Shown: positions 44,392 through 53,999 of the stretch, one piece after another
Position numbering within the stretch: the stretch's first letter is position 1
How the letters are laid out: every line of letters starts with the position of its first letter
NCBI RefSeq assembly: GCF_900184245.1
Contig: NZ_FXXB01000008.1
Location: forward strand, 806,001-870,000
DNA: 64,000 nt
DNA from: Brachybacterium massiliense
GTDB lineage: Bacteria > Actinomycetota > Actinomycetes > Actinomycetales > Dermabacteraceae
Direction of reading: 5' to 3'
Notes under the pieces: model-generated
The model's input: only the letters and a program-made list of their open reading frames with translations
The model's database searches: none
What the model was told of the DNA's origin: nothing
Made by a program: the position numbers and the translations under genes

Positions 44392-46791
44392 ATGGCCCGC
44401 ACCACGTCCGCGCCCACGTCCGGTCGCTCCCTTCCCGTCGCTCTGCTGCAGACCGTCTACCTGCTGCTGGGGCTGCTCGCCGTCTCCGCCCTCGCCGGGG
44501 TGCTGCTGGCGGCGTTCTTCCTCCCGGTGGTCTCCGCGAGCTCTGCGGTCGCCAAGGACGGCGTGGACCTGTTCGACTCCTACCCCAGCGAGCTCGAGGT
44601 GGAGCCGCTGAACGAGGCCAGCCGGATCGAGGCGGCCGACGGGTCTCTGCTGGCCACCTTCTACACCGAGAACCGCATCATGGTGCCGCTCGAGGAGATC
44701 TCGCCGCACATGCAGCATGCGGTGATCGCCGTCGAGGACCGCCGCTTCCACGAGCACGGCGGCATCGACCCCCGCGGCATGCTGCGCGCCTTCGCCTCGA
44801 ACGCCGCCGGCGGCGCCACCCAGGGCGGTTCGACGCTGACCCAGCAGTACGTGAAGAACGCCCTGCTGATGGACGCCGTCCAGCGCGGTGACCAGGAGGG
44901 CATCAACGAGGCGACCGAGCACACCTACGGCCGCAAGCTGCGCGAGGCGAAGCTCGCGCTCTCGCTCGAGAAGCAGTGGTCCAAGGACGAGATCCTCAAC
45001 GCCTACCTCAACGTCGCGCAGTTCGGTCCCTCGCAGTACGGGGTCGAGACCGGTTCGCGCCACTACTTCTCCAAGAACGCCAAGGATCTGAACCCGGGCG
45101 AGGCCGCTCTGCTGGCCGGCATCACCAACGGCCCCAACCAGTACGACCCGGTCTCCCACCCCGAGGCCGGGGAGAAGCGCCGCAACGAGGTGCTGCGGGA
45201 CATGCACCGCGACGGGCACATCACCCAGGAGGAGCTCGACCAGTACACCGAGCAGCCGGTCGAGGAGATGCTGGAGATCCAGAACGTGCGCGCGGGCTGC
45301 GCCGACGCCGGCACCAGCGGCTTCTTCTGCGACTACGTCACGCGCTCGCTGCTGAACGATCCCGCCTTCGCCCCCACCTACGAGGAGCGCCGCAAGCTCC
45401 TGTACGGCGGCGGCCTGACGATCCGCACCACGCTGGACCCGTCCACCCAGGCGGAGGCCGTGGACATCCTCCAGCGCAAGGTCCCCGGCGATGCCCAGCA
45501 CGGCTTCGGCCACTCGATCGTGACCGTCGAACCGGGCACCGGCAAGATCCTCACGATGGCCGAGAACCGCTCGTTCAACCCCCACCAGGAGGTGTCCCCG
45601 GGCGAGACGGCGATCAACTACAACGTCCCGCAGGCGCTCGGCGGCGGCAGCGGCTTCCCCGTCGGCTCGACCTTCAAGCCCTTCGTGCTGCAGCAGTGGC
45701 TGGAGTCCGACCGCTCCATCTACGACCGGGTGAGCACCAAGCGCGAACCGATCACCTATGCCCCCGCCAAGTGCCTGGGAGGCGGCGCCTGGCGCGAGTC
45801 CTCCGGCTGGAACCCGGACAACGCCGTCTCGGTGCGCATCGCCCCGATGGAGACGGTGCTGAACTCGACGAAGTTCTCGATCAACACCAGCTACACGGAC
45901 ATGGCCAGCCAGCTGGACCTGTGCGAGATCGCCGATACGGCCCGCAACATCGGCGCGGTCCCGGCGACCTACAACCCCTACGATCCGACCACGTGGGAGA
46001 TGCCGATCGAGGACATGTACGGCACGGAGCTCGCTCCGGCGGTGCTGGTGCTCGGCGAGCTGCGCGTCTCGGCACTCGACATGGCCGGCGCCTACGCCAC
46101 CTACGCCGCGGGCGGCACCTACTGCAAGCCGCAGTCCATCACCGAGGTGATCGACCGCAACGGCGATCCGATGGAGATCTCGGGCGCCGAATGCCATCAG
46201 GCGGTCGAGAAGGAGGTCGCCGACACGATGGCGTGGGTGCTCCAGCAGGATCTCGAGGATCCGCGTGCGACCGGCAAGGGTCGGGTCGTCGAAGGCCATA
46301 CCGCCGGCGGCAAGACCGGCACGTCCGGCGAGCAGTTCCACACCTGGTACGTGGGCTTCACCCGCCAGATGTCCACCGCCGTGTGGTTCGGCCATCCGCA
46401 GGCGAACGTGCGCCCGGGCGGCTTCGCGGTGGACGGGCAGATGCTCCGCCGCGGCAGCGTCTGGGGCAACACCGTCTCCCTGCCCACCTGGCAGGAGTAC
46501 ATGTCGCGCGTGCACCAGGGCCTGCCCAACGAGCCCTTCCCCTCCGCCCCCGGGCGCCCGGCCGCCCCCAGCGGGGACGTGGTCCAGGAGGGTGTGGTGC
46601 CCGACGTCTCGGGCATGGTGCTCAGCCAGGCCACCGCCACGGTCGAGGCTGCGGGCTACCAGGTCCAGGTGCAGAACGAGCCGAGCAGCTCGGTGGAGCA
46701 GTGGTACGTGATCGGCACCGATCCGGCCGCCGGCACGAACCTGCCCGAGGGGCAGACCGTGACCATCCGCCAGTCCACCGGACGGGGCTGA
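44392..46791 (+). CDS. Bifunctional penicillin-binding protein with PASTA domain (PonA2-like)
   Basis: Class A PBP building peptidoglycan, 799 residues. A TM helix at ~18-45; GT51 domain with catalytic Glu ~115 (VEDRRFHEHGGID) and GGSTLTQQYVKN; transpeptidase with SxxK at Ser ~426 (GSTFKPF), SxN in the following region (STKFSINTSY) and KTGTS at ~641. A single PASTA domain (~728-797) ends the protein. The start was placed at 44392 because TACTGT lies six bases upstream; the longer frame is shadow. Followed two bases later by the phosphoesterase gene. Confidence 0.94.
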   Translation: MARTTSAPTSGRSLPVALLQTVYLLLGLLAVSALAGVLLAAFFLPVVSASSAVAKDGVDLFDSYPSELEVEPLNEASRIEAADGSLLATFYTENRIMVPLEEISPHMQHAVIAVEDRRFHEHGGIDPRGMLRAFASNAAGGATQGGSTLTQQYVKNALLMDAVQRGDQEGINEATEHTYGRKLREAKLALSLEKQWSKDEILNAYLNVAQFGPSQYGVETGSRHYFSKNAKDLNPGEAALLAGITNGPNQYDPVSHPEAGEKRRNEVLRDMHRDGHITQEELDQYTEQPVEEMLEIQNVRAGCADAGTSGFFCDYVTRSLLNDPAFAPTYEERRKLLYGGGLTIRTTLDPSTQAEAVDILQRKVPGDAQHGFGHSIVTVEPGTGKILTMAENRSFNPHQEVSPGETAINYNVPQALGGGSGFPVGSTFKPFVLQQWLESDRSIYDRVSTKREPITYAPAKCLGGGAWRESSGWNPDNAVSVRIAPMETVLNSTKFSINTSYTDMASQLDLCEIADTARNIGAVPATYNPYDPTTWEMPIEDMYGTELAPAVLVLGELRVSALDMAGAYATYAAGGTYCKPQSITEVIDRNGDPMEISGAECHQAVEKEVADTMAWVLQQDLEDPRATGKGRVVEGHTAGGKTGTSGEQFHTWYVGFTRQMSTAVWFGHPQANVRPGGFAVDGQMLRRGSVWGNTVSLPTWQEYMSRVHQGLPNEPFPSAPGRPAAPSGDVVQEGVVPDVSGMVLSQATATVEAAGYQVQVQNEPSSSVEQWYVIGTDPAAGTNLPEGQTVTIRQSTGRG

Positions 46792-46792
46792 G

Positions 46793-47740
46793 ATGCGCCT
46801 GGCCTCCCCCGCGGCACGGGCCGCGGGCGCCCTGGGCGCCCTGGGCCTCGGCACCGCCGCGGCGGCGCACGTCTGGGCGCGCCACATCGAGATCCACCGC
46901 TACACGCTGCGGGAGCTCGCGCTGCCGATCCTGCCCGCGGGCGCCCGCACCATCCGGGTGCTGCACATCAGCGACATCCACCTGATGCCGGATCAGCATC
47001 GCAAGCTGGCCTTCCTCGACCACCTGGGGACGCTGCGGCCGCACCTGGTGATCAACACCGGGGACAACATCGCCTCCGCCGCCTCGGTGCCGGTGCTGGC
47101 CGAGGTGCTCGAGCCGCTGCTGCGCCGACCCGGCGCCTTCGTGCTGGGCTCGAACGACATGTTCGCCCCCATGCCGAAGAACCCGGCCCGATACCTGCTG
47201 CCGGATCCGCGCCCGGAGGGGATGACCGAGCCGCGCGAGCCCACCCTGCCCACCGCGCAGCTCGTGGCACGGCTGTCCGCGCACGGCTGGAAGGACCTGA
47301 CCAACACCCGGGCCAGCATCGAGCTGGGCGGGCTGGAGGTGCGCCTGTCGGGCGTGGACGATCCCCATCTCGAGCTCGACCAGATGCCGCAGCGAGCCAC
47401 CCCGTCAGCGCCTGCGCCCGCGCACGGGAACGTGCTGCGCGTGGGGGTCGCGCACGCGCCCTACCGGCGGGTGCTGGACTCCTTCGTCGCCGACGGTTCG
47501 GACCTCATCATGGCCGGGCACACCCACGGCGGCCAGCTGCGCCTGCCCGGCATCGGCGCGCTGGTGACCAACTGCGATCTGCCCCGTCAGCAGGCGCGGG
47601 GGCTGTCCGACTGGGACGGTGTGCCCCTGCACGTCAGCGCCGGGATGGGGGCCAGCCCCTATTCGAACTACCGCTTCCTGACCCCTCCGGAGGCGACGTT
47701 GCTCACGTTGCGCGCTCCGGAGCGCTCACGGGGGAACTGA
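46793..47740 (+). CDS. Membrane-anchored metallophosphoesterase (Rv3683-like)
   Basis: Calcineurin-like phosphoesterase of 315 residues. N-terminal helix (~8-25) then metal-binding motifs HISDIHLM, NTGDNIAS, LGSNDMF (usual GNHE reads GSND) and AGHTHGGQLRLP. Probably acts on lipid or nucleotide phosphates. One base separates its ATG from the PBP stop. Conserved partner of ponA2 in actinobacteria. Confidence 0.88.
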   Translation: MRLASPAARAAGALGALGLGTAAAAHVWARHIEIHRYTLRELALPILPAGARTIRVLHISDIHLMPDQHRKLAFLDHLGTLRPHLVINTGDNIASAASVPVLAEVLEPLLRRPGAFVLGSNDMFAPMPKNPARYLLPDPRPEGMTEPREPTLPTAQLVARLSAHGWKDLTNTRASIELGGLEVRLSGVDDPHLELDQMPQRATPSAPAPAHGNVLRVGVAHAPYRRVLDSFVADGSDLIMAGHTHGGQLRLPGIGALVTNCDLPRQQARGLSDWDGVPLHVSAGMGASPYSNYRFLTPPEATLLTLRAPERSRGN

Positions 47741-47754
47741 GCACGGCTGGAGCC

Positions 47755-47763
47755 TGCTAATGT
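47755..47763 (+). promoter_or_regulatory. Extended -10 element of tRNA-Pro
   Basis: TGCTAATGT lies 34 bases before the tRNA 5' end; no clear -35 is present. Confidence 0.4.
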
Positions 47764-47797
47764 TGCTCCTCGGTGAACCGCTTCGGCGGAGAGCCTC

Positions 47798-47873
<76 letters not shown>

Positions 47874-47878
47874 GGAGA

Positions 47879-47916
47879 CGAAGGGCCGTGGGATCGAGAG
47901 ATCCTGCGGCCCTTCG
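47879..47916 (+). terminator. Terminator of tRNA-Pro
   Basis: 10-bp stem CGAAGGGCCG/CGGCCCTTCG (47879-47888 with 47907-47916) with a second 5-bp stem GGATC/GATCC inside. Confidence 0.75.
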
Positions 47917-48391
47917 GCGTTCCGGCCCTCCTCTCCCCGGCCGGCACGACATTCGTCGGCACGGCACCGGGCAGCGGGAGGACCGAGCGGCGGGAGCACA
48001 GGGAGACGCACGGCACCGGGCGGCGAGGGCGCGGCGAGGCGCGCCGCAGCGGACTCCGCCGACGAGAACCACCCCTGAATAACAGTCGCGTAACTACCGC
48101 AGCGCAGCACCGTTATTCAAGGGGAACACAGGGCAACATCCCGGTTTTTCCTAAAATCTTGGCAAAGAGCTGGACGGCGACTGGCAATCCCCCCTGTGGG
48201 GTCCTGATGACCTGCACATACAGTGGCGGACGGTGCCGCTGTACTCGAGCGGCGCTCACCGGGTTGCCGCCTTCCCGTCACCGGCCCGGTCGCTTCCTCC
48301 GCTTCCCTGGGTGACGGGCGCCGACCTCGTGCGCGACGCTCACGCCGCCGCACGGTCCCCGGCGTGGCGACAGAGAAGGAGATCACCACTG
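47917..48391. other. Leader/intergenic region before the NlpC/P60 hydrolase
   Basis: No supported gene. Holds an unusually AT-rich island (48060-48170). It contains an 8-bp inverted repeat TGAATAAC/GTTATTCA (48076-48083 with 48112-48119) spaced by 28 nt, and later TTGGCA and TACAGT as weak promoter candidates. The long leader suggests regulation; no known riboswitch signature was identified. Confidence 0.5.
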
Positions 48392-49744
48392 ATGTTCCGC
48401 TCAGCACCACGAGGCACGCACCGGGCCGCCGGCCGTGCCGTGATCGATTACCGGGGCCTCGCCGTCCCGGTGGGTCGGGGAGTCGGAGGGGCCGCCGTGA
48501 TCGGCGCCGTCTCCGCCACCGCGGCGCTCGCCGGAGGGGCCACCGCCACGGCCCAGGGGCCCGCCTCCTCCGCCGTCGGGACCGTACGCGGCGCCGCACC
48601 GTCCATCGCTCCTGCCTCCCAGTCCCAGTACACCTCCGTGAAGCTCCGCCTCGGTGCCCGCGGGGCCGCTGTGACCTACCTGCAGAAGCAGCTCAACGCC
48701 CACGGCGCCTCCCTCACCGCGGATGGCGTCTTCGGCTCCGCCACCCTGCGGGCCGTGAAGAACCAGCAGTCGCGCGCCGGGATCGGCGTGGACGGCGTGG
48801 TGGGCCCCAAGACCTGGAGCGCCCTGACCGGCGCCTCCTCCGCGCCTGCGAAGCCCGCCTCCGGCAGCTCGCAACCCAAGCTCCGTCCGGGCAGCCGCGG
48901 CGCGGCGGTCACCGATCTGCAGAAGCAGCTCAACGCCGCCGGTGCCTCGATCTCCGTGGACGGCGTCTTCGGCAACGGCACCGCCGGTGCGGTCCGTGCG
49001 CTGCAGTCCGCCGCCGGCATCGGCGTGGACGCGGTCGTGGGTCCCAAGACCTGGGCCGCGCTCAGCAACGGCACCCGGATCGGAGGGTCCGCGCCGTCGG
49101 CCCCCTCGCAGCCGTCCAAGCCGTCGTCCCAGCCCACGCTCCGCCAGGGCGATCGCGGCGACGCCGTGCGGACCCTGCAGGGCAAGCTCAACGAGCGCGG
49201 CGCCTCGATCTCGGTGGACGGCATCTTCGGCCGCGGCACCGCGAACGCGGTCCGTGCGCTGCAGTCCGCCGCCGGCATCGGCGTGGACGCTGTGGTGGGT
49301 CCCAAGACCTGGGATGCCGCCAACAGCAATGTCCGCATCACCGACTCCGGCGCGAGCCGTGGCGAGGGGCGCCCCAGCAGCGGCACCTCGGTCAACGGCC
49401 AGGCGATCATCAACGCGGCCCGCTCGCAGCTGGGCGTGCGCTACAAGTGGGGCGGCTCCTCGCCGTCCTCCGGCTTCGACTGCTCCGGCCTGGTGTACTA
49501 CGCGTACAACCAGGGCGGCACGAGCATGCCCCGCAAGACCGCCAAGGGCTACACCTTCGGCGGGCGGATCATCTCGCAGTCCGAGGCGCAGCCCGGTGAC
49601 CTCGTCGCCTTCACCGGCAACGACTACGGCCACATGGGCATCTACGTCGGCAACGGCCGCATCATCGATGCCTCCGGCTCGCGCCAGCAGGTGGTCGAGC
49701 GCTCCATCTGGAACGCACCGCACGTGTTCGTCACCTACCGCTGA
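48392..49744 (+). CDS. Secreted NlpC/P60 endopeptidase with three peptidoglycan-binding domains
   Basis: Cell-wall hydrolase of 450 residues. A signal-like hydrophobic stretch (~30-60) precedes three PG_binding_1 repeats (~88-150, 167-229, 248-311) with near-identical GVFGxxTxxAV and GIGVDxVVGPKTW cores. Residues ~334-450 are NlpC/P60 with catalytic Cys ~364 (DCSGL) and His ~414 (YGHMGIYVG). ATG 48392 has AAGGAG upstream. Probably cleaves peptide bonds in peptidoglycan stems; a strong terminator follows. Confidence 0.93.
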   Translation: MFRSAPRGTHRAAGRAVIDYRGLAVPVGRGVGGAAVIGAVSATAALAGGATATAQGPASSAVGTVRGAAPSIAPASQSQYTSVKLRLGARGAAVTYLQKQLNAHGASLTADGVFGSATLRAVKNQQSRAGIGVDGVVGPKTWSALTGASSAPAKPASGSSQPKLRPGSRGAAVTDLQKQLNAAGASISVDGVFGNGTAGAVRALQSAAGIGVDAVVGPKTWAALSNGTRIGGSAPSAPSQPSKPSSQPTLRQGDRGDAVRTLQGKLNERGASISVDGIFGRGTANAVRALQSAAGIGVDAVVGPKTWDAANSNVRITDSGASRGEGRPSSGTSVNGQAIINAARSQLGVRYKWGGSSPSSGFDCSGLVYYAYNQGGTSMPRKTAKGYTFGGRIISQSEAQPGDLVAFTGNDYGHMGIYVGNGRIIDASGSRQQVVERSIWNAPHVFVTYR

Positions 49745-49830
49745 TCCCCTCAGCGTCCGGCAGACGGATATAAGGCCACGTGGGCCTGCTCGACGCGACA
49801 GCGTCAACGGGAAGGAGCAGGGCGACGTGA

Positions 49831-49863
49831 GGGAGCCCGGTCGGCATCGCCGACCGGGCTCCC
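49831..49863 (+). terminator. Terminator after NlpC/P60 gene
   Basis: Perfect 15-bp stem GGGAGCCCGGTCGGC/GCCGACCGGGCTCCC, loop ATC, 87 bases after the stop. Confidence 0.85.
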
Positions 49864-49949
49864 GTGCATCTGCCGGCGCGCCACGTGATGCGCGTCTCCG
49901 TGGCACACTGGGGCCGATCACGATCGCTGTCATCGATCCAGGAGTTCGC

Positions 49950-51359
49950 ATGCCCGACCCCATCGCTCTCGTCCCGCTGCCCCGCTCCGTCGTGTGGTCC
50001 GAAGGCGTCTGGCAGACGGATGATCCGTGGGAGGGGCTGTCCGTCGGCCTGAACGACGCGCTGCCGCCCACCGAGTACGCGCTGTCCATCTCCCCCACCG
50101 GCGCCTCGCTGAGCGCCGGCAGCGAGGCCGCCCTCGCCGACGGCCGCAACACCTTCGCCCAGATCGTCACCGGCGCGAGCGGCCAGATCCCTTGCGTGAC
50201 GATCTCCGATCGGCCGAAGTACGCTTGGCGCGGCCTGCACATCGACGTGGCCCGCCACTTCCTGCCGATCGAGGAGCTCGAGACCTTCCTCGATGCGATG
50301 GCGCTGCACCGCCTGAACGTGCTGCACCTCCACCTCACCGACGACCAGGGCTGGCGCATCGAGATCAAGGGCTACCCGCGGCTGACGGAGGTGGGCGCCT
50401 GGCGCGACCAGACTCTGATCGGCTCGATGGAGACGCCCGAGGAGTCCTGGACCTTCGACGGCACGCCCCACGGCGGCTTCTACACCCAGGCCGAGCTCGA
50501 GGGCCTGGTCGAGTACGCGCGTCGGCGCGGCATCATGATCGTGCCGGAGGTGGATCTGCCCGGCCACATGCAGGCCGCGGTCGCCGCCTACCCCGAGCTC
50601 GGCAACTTCCCCGAGAAGCAGGTGGGGGTGCGCGAGGTGTGGGGCATCTCCGACCACGTGCTGGGCGTCTCGGACGAGGTCTTCGACTTCCTGCGCGATG
50701 TGCTCACGCAGGTCGCCGGGATCTTCCCGGCCCCCTACGTGCACATCGGCGGGGACGAGTGCCCGCGCACCGAGTGGGAGCGATCGCCCGCCGCGCGTGC
50801 CAAGCTCAACGAGTGGGGGCTGACCCGGATCTCCGAGATCCAGGGCCGCTTCACCCAGTTCGCCTCCGAGGTGCTGCGCGAGCACGGCAAGCGTGTGATC
50901 GCCTGGGACGAGGTGCTCGAGACCCATCTGCCCGATGACACGATCATCATGAACTGGCGCGAGGCGGCGGGGGTGCGCACCGCGGTGGACCGCGGCTTCC
51001 AGACCATCATCTCCACCCACGACCAGACCTACCTGAACTACTCCCAGGCGGATCCGAAGGACGAGCCGGTGGCGCTGGGCTCCCCCCACACCGTCAAGGA
51101 CGTCTACACCGCGCAGTTCGAGCCCGCGAAGCTCTCCGAGGACACGCAGAAGCTGGTGCTGGGCCTGCAGGCGCAGCTGTGGTCCGAGTACCTCCCGGAC
51201 GCCGCAAGCTTCCAGTACATGGCCTTCCCCCGCCTGTGTGCGCTGGCCGAGCGTGCGTGGGGCTCTCCCGAGCAGAGCTGGGAGGAGTTCGAGGAGCGTC
51301 TGCGCGGTCATCTCCCCCGCCTGGACGCCTTCGGCATCCGCTACCGCCCCCTGGACTGA
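49950..51359 (+). CDS. GH20 beta-N-acetylhexosaminidase
   Basis: Glycoside hydrolase of 469 residues removing terminal GlcNAc/GalNAc residues. N-terminal GH20b-like domain (~1-90) then the catalytic barrel: HIDVARHFLPIEELE, LHLTDDQGWRIEIK, the acid pair VHIGGDECPRTEWE (HxGGDE) and YLNYSQADP. No signal peptide, so cytosolic. ATG 49950 has AGGAG upstream. Two bases precede the LytR_C gene; likely recycling of cell-wall or chitin sugars. Confidence 0.93.
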   Translation: MPDPIALVPLPRSVVWSEGVWQTDDPWEGLSVGLNDALPPTEYALSISPTGASLSAGSEAALADGRNTFAQIVTGASGQIPCVTISDRPKYAWRGLHIDVARHFLPIEELETFLDAMALHRLNVLHLHLTDDQGWRIEIKGYPRLTEVGAWRDQTLIGSMETPEESWTFDGTPHGGFYTQAELEGLVEYARRRGIMIVPEVDLPGHMQAAVAAYPELGNFPEKQVGVREVWGISDHVLGVSDEVFDFLRDVLTQVAGIFPAPYVHIGGDECPRTEWERSPAARAKLNEWGLTRISEIQGRFTQFASEVLREHGKRVIAWDEVLETHLPDDTIIMNWREAAGVRTAVDRGFQTIISTHDQTYLNYSQADPKDEPVALGSPHTVKDVYTAQFEPAKLSEDTQKLVLGLQAQLWSEYLPDAASFQYMAFPRLCALAERAWGSPEQSWEEFEERLRGHLPRLDAFGIRYRPLD

Positions 51360-51360
51360 G

Positions 51361-51966
51361 ATGGCCTCCTCCCACCGCGATGCCCACCCGTACGGACGCT
51401 CCGCCGATGACGTGCGGCGCCGGGATCAGCGCCTGCGCCGCACGCGGCGGATGCGGGCGATCCAGCTGACGATCTTCTCCGCCCTGACCGTCGCGGTGAT
51501 CGCCGTCGGCGTGTACGCCGTGGGCGAGCTGCAGGAGCCCTCGCAGGAGCCCGGGGTGATCGCCCAGAAGACCTTCGGGGCGGCGCCCGCCGAGCTCGCC
51601 TGCCCGGAGCCGGGCTCCGTGCCGCTGCCGCCCGAGGAGGTGTCCGTGACGGTGCTGAACGGCACCACCCGCGGCGGGCTCGCCGGGGATGTCTCCGAGG
51701 AGCTCGCCGAGCGCGGCTTCACGCTCGGGGACCCGGGCAACACCAACCAGGCCTCGGGCCCCGCCACCATCGTGCACGGCCCCGAGGGCTATCTCGCCGC
51801 GCAGTCGGTGCGGGTGCAGGTGCAGGAGGCGCAGCTGCGGCTGGACGAGGACCGTGAGGGGGCGGCGGTGGATCTGCTGCTGGGACGCGGCTACACGGGG
51901 CTCACCGAGGAGACTGCGGCCACCGCGGCCCTCGAGGAGCCGGTGGCGATGCCGGAGAGCTGCTGA
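51361..51966 (+). CDS. LytR_C-domain membrane protein
   Basis: Protein of 201 residues with a basic N-terminus (~1-32), one helix (~33-55) and a C-terminal LytR_C-like domain (VSVTVLNGTTRGGLAGDVSEEL...VHGPEGYLAAQSVR). Such proteins accompany cell-envelope polymer ligases; no catalytic LCP domain is present. Starts one base after the GH20 stop, therefore co-transcribed. Confidence 0.85.
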   Translation: MASSHRDAHPYGRSADDVRRRDQRLRRTRRMRAIQLTIFSALTVAVIAVGVYAVGELQEPSQEPGVIAQKTFGAAPAELACPEPGSVPLPPEEVSVTVLNGTTRGGLAGDVSEELAERGFTLGDPGNTNQASGPATIVHGPEGYLAAQSVRVQVQEAQLRLDEDREGAAVDLLLGRGYTGLTEETAATAALEEPVAMPESC

Positions 51967-52028
51967 CCCTCCCGGGCGGGCGCACCTCGGGCGCGGCGGG
52001 CGCTGCAGGCTGGGCGCGGTCCCCGAGG

Positions 52029-53993
52029 TCAATCCTCCCAGGCGCGGCGGTCGGCTTCCATGCGGGTGCCGATCCACAGGCTGACGCTCCCGGCGAACAG
52101 CAGCAGCGCCACGATCGTGCCGAACACGGCGGCGGTGCTCGGGGAGGAGGGCAGCAGCCCCACCATGAGGCTGTTGATCCCGGTGACCTCCGGGCCGCTC
52201 TCGGCATCGGCGCTCAGGCTCGGGTCGACGTCCACGGCGAGGCTCGCGCTGACGGGCACGCCCTCGCTGTCGAGCACGTGATATGTGATCGCGGAGGTGC
52301 GTCCGGTGAAGCCCTCCTCGGGGGTGAAGGTGATCGCGCCGTTCTCCGCCACCTCGTACTTCCCCTGACCGGGCACCAGCAGCCGCTTGCCGCGTCCGTT
52401 CTCGAGCTCGGTCAGGTTGGTGGCGTCCAGCGAGCTGATCTCGACCGAGGCGGGCACGAGCGGCTGCGAGCCGTGGCCGGCGGTGTCGTTGCCGAGCACG
52501 TCCACGGTGAGCGGGGTGGCCGGTGCGGTGCGGCCCTCGTCGTCGCGCAGCGTGGCCACCACCGGGGAGAAGACCGCCTCGAGGGTGGCGTCCGCTCGGT
52601 TGTCGGCGTAGACGCCGCGCGCGGTGACGCCCACCGAGGCCGTCGGCTCGGCGAAGCCCCCTGCGGGGAGCATCCGCACGGTGCCGGTGGCGAGGTCGAT
52701 CTGCCAGGTGCCGACGTCCGGGATGGTCACCGAGGTGCCGTCGTCCGCGAGCTCGGCGTCGGCGGGCAGGGAGGCGGGGTCGAAGGCCAGGGAGTCCTCG
52801 CGCACGTCCCGCAGGCCCGCGCCGAGGTCGAAGCTGATCTCCTCCCCCGGCGTCCCGGCCTGCGCGCGGGACATCATGATCGGGTAGGCGGTGCTCAGCA
52901 GCGCGGTCGCGGCGCGGGAGCCTTCGCCGTCGCCTCCGGTGATGCCCATCGGGGCGGTGGCGCGCACCTCCGCGCTCTCCGGGGAGAAGCGGACGGTGGC
53001 GGCTGAGCGGTCCAGCACCCAGGTGCCCTGCCCGGGCACGACGACCTCGGCGCCGTCCTCGGAGATCTCGTGGGAGTCGGGGTCGCCGAGGGGTTCGAGG
53101 CGCAGCGTGCGCGGGTCCACGTGCTGCTGCCCCTCGCCGACCACGAACACGATGTCCTCCCCGTAGGGGGCGGACCAGTCGAGGTCGGAGATGATCGGGA
53201 CGGTGAGGGTCACGCGTCCGGCGCGCTCGACCGCGCCCTCCTCGTCCTCGACCACGAAGCGGACGGGGTCGATCTGCCGGCCCATGCTGGGGCTGGAGGG
53301 GGTGAAGGTGAGCGCGCCGCCGTCGGCCGCGAGCTGCCACACCCCCTGGTCCGGGACGGTGACGCGGCTGCCGTCGGAGAGCACGGTGGAGCCGGCGGGC
53401 AGCCGCACCAGCTCGAGGCGCAGCGCGCCGTCGGCCGGGACGTCCCCGGTGACGTCCACGCGGATCGGTTCCCCGGCGGAGCCGTGGGCGGTGATCTCCT
53501 CGAGGTCGAGCGCCTCGGGGGTGAGCACCACGGGCAGGGAGCGGGTCTCGTGATGGCTCGCGATGGTCAGCGCCACCGGGGTCGTGGGGTGCTCCGCGCC
53601 CGGCTCCGTGGTGAACACCAGGGAGTCGCCCAGCAGCGACCAGGTCCCCTCCCCCGCGATCTCGAGGCTGCGGCCATCCTCGGCGAGGGTGATGCTCTCC
53701 ACGAGACCGGCCTCGAGATCCTGGGGCACGGCCAGGCGGGCGGTGGCGAGGTCGAGCTCGGATTCGAGGCCGTCCTCGATCAGCGCCACCAGCGGGGTGC
53801 GGGTGACGGAGCCGGGGACCGTCTCGAGGGTGGTCGTCTCGGCGGGGAAGTCGAAGGGGCCGTTCTCGCCGAGCGCGGCGGCGGGCAGGGCGGTGGACAG
53901 GGCGATCCCGACGGCCGCGCACAGCGCGGCGGCGCGCGCGGCGAAGTGTTTCGATCGCGCGCGCGAGGGGCGATGCGACCGCGGCTCGAGCAC
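52029..53993 (-). CDS. Secreted surface protein with five CshA-type/fibril repeats and C-terminal anchor
   Basis: Protein of 654 residues. Signal peptide (~20-40, ends AAA). The exported part shows about five repeats centred on GxGTWxL/GQGKYEV followed by (V/L)TFTP or equivalent, the CshA-type fibril repeat pattern. A C-terminal helix (~620-642) with basic tail (RMEADRRAWED) anchors it; no LPxTG sortase motif. GTG 53993 follows TACCCT by six bases. Possible adhesin or fibrillar surface protein; repeats identified by eye. Confidence 0.8.
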   Translation of the reverse strand: MLEPRSHRPSRARSKHFAARAAALCAAVGIALSTALPAAALGENGPFDFPAETTTLETVPGSVTRTPLVALIEDGLESELDLATARLAVPQDLEAGLVESITLAEDGRSLEIAGEGTWSLLGDSLVFTTEPGAEHPTTPVALTIASHHETRSLPVVLTPEALDLEEITAHGSAGEPIRVDVTGDVPADGALRLELVRLPAGSTVLSDGSRVTVPDQGVWQLAADGGALTFTPSSPSMGRQIDPVRFVVEDEEGAVERAGRVTLTVPIISDLDWSAPYGEDIVFVVGEGQQHVDPRTLRLEPLGDPDSHEISEDGAEVVVPGQGTWVLDRSAATVRFSPESAEVRATAPMGITGGDGEGSRAATALLSTAYPIMMSRAQAGTPGEEISFDLGAGLRDVREDSLAFDPASLPADAELADDGTSVTIPDVGTWQIDLATGTVRMLPAGGFAEPTASVGVTARGVYADNRADATLEAVFSPVVATLRDDEGRTAPATPLTVDVLGNDTAGHGSQPLVPASVEISSLDATNLTELENGRGKRLLVPGQGKYEVAENGAITFTPEEGFTGRTSAITYHVLDSEGVPVSASLAVDVDPSLSADAESGPEVTGINSLMVGLLPSSPSTAAVFGTIVALLLFAGSVSLWIGTRMEADRRAWED

Positions 53994-53999
53994 CGGGCC

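Noticed and set aside
48170..48391. c-di-AMP (ydaO/yuaA) riboswitch upstream of the NlpC/P60 gene
   Set aside because: Such riboswitches precede hydrolases in actinobacteria, but the conserved core sequences could not be found in the leader.
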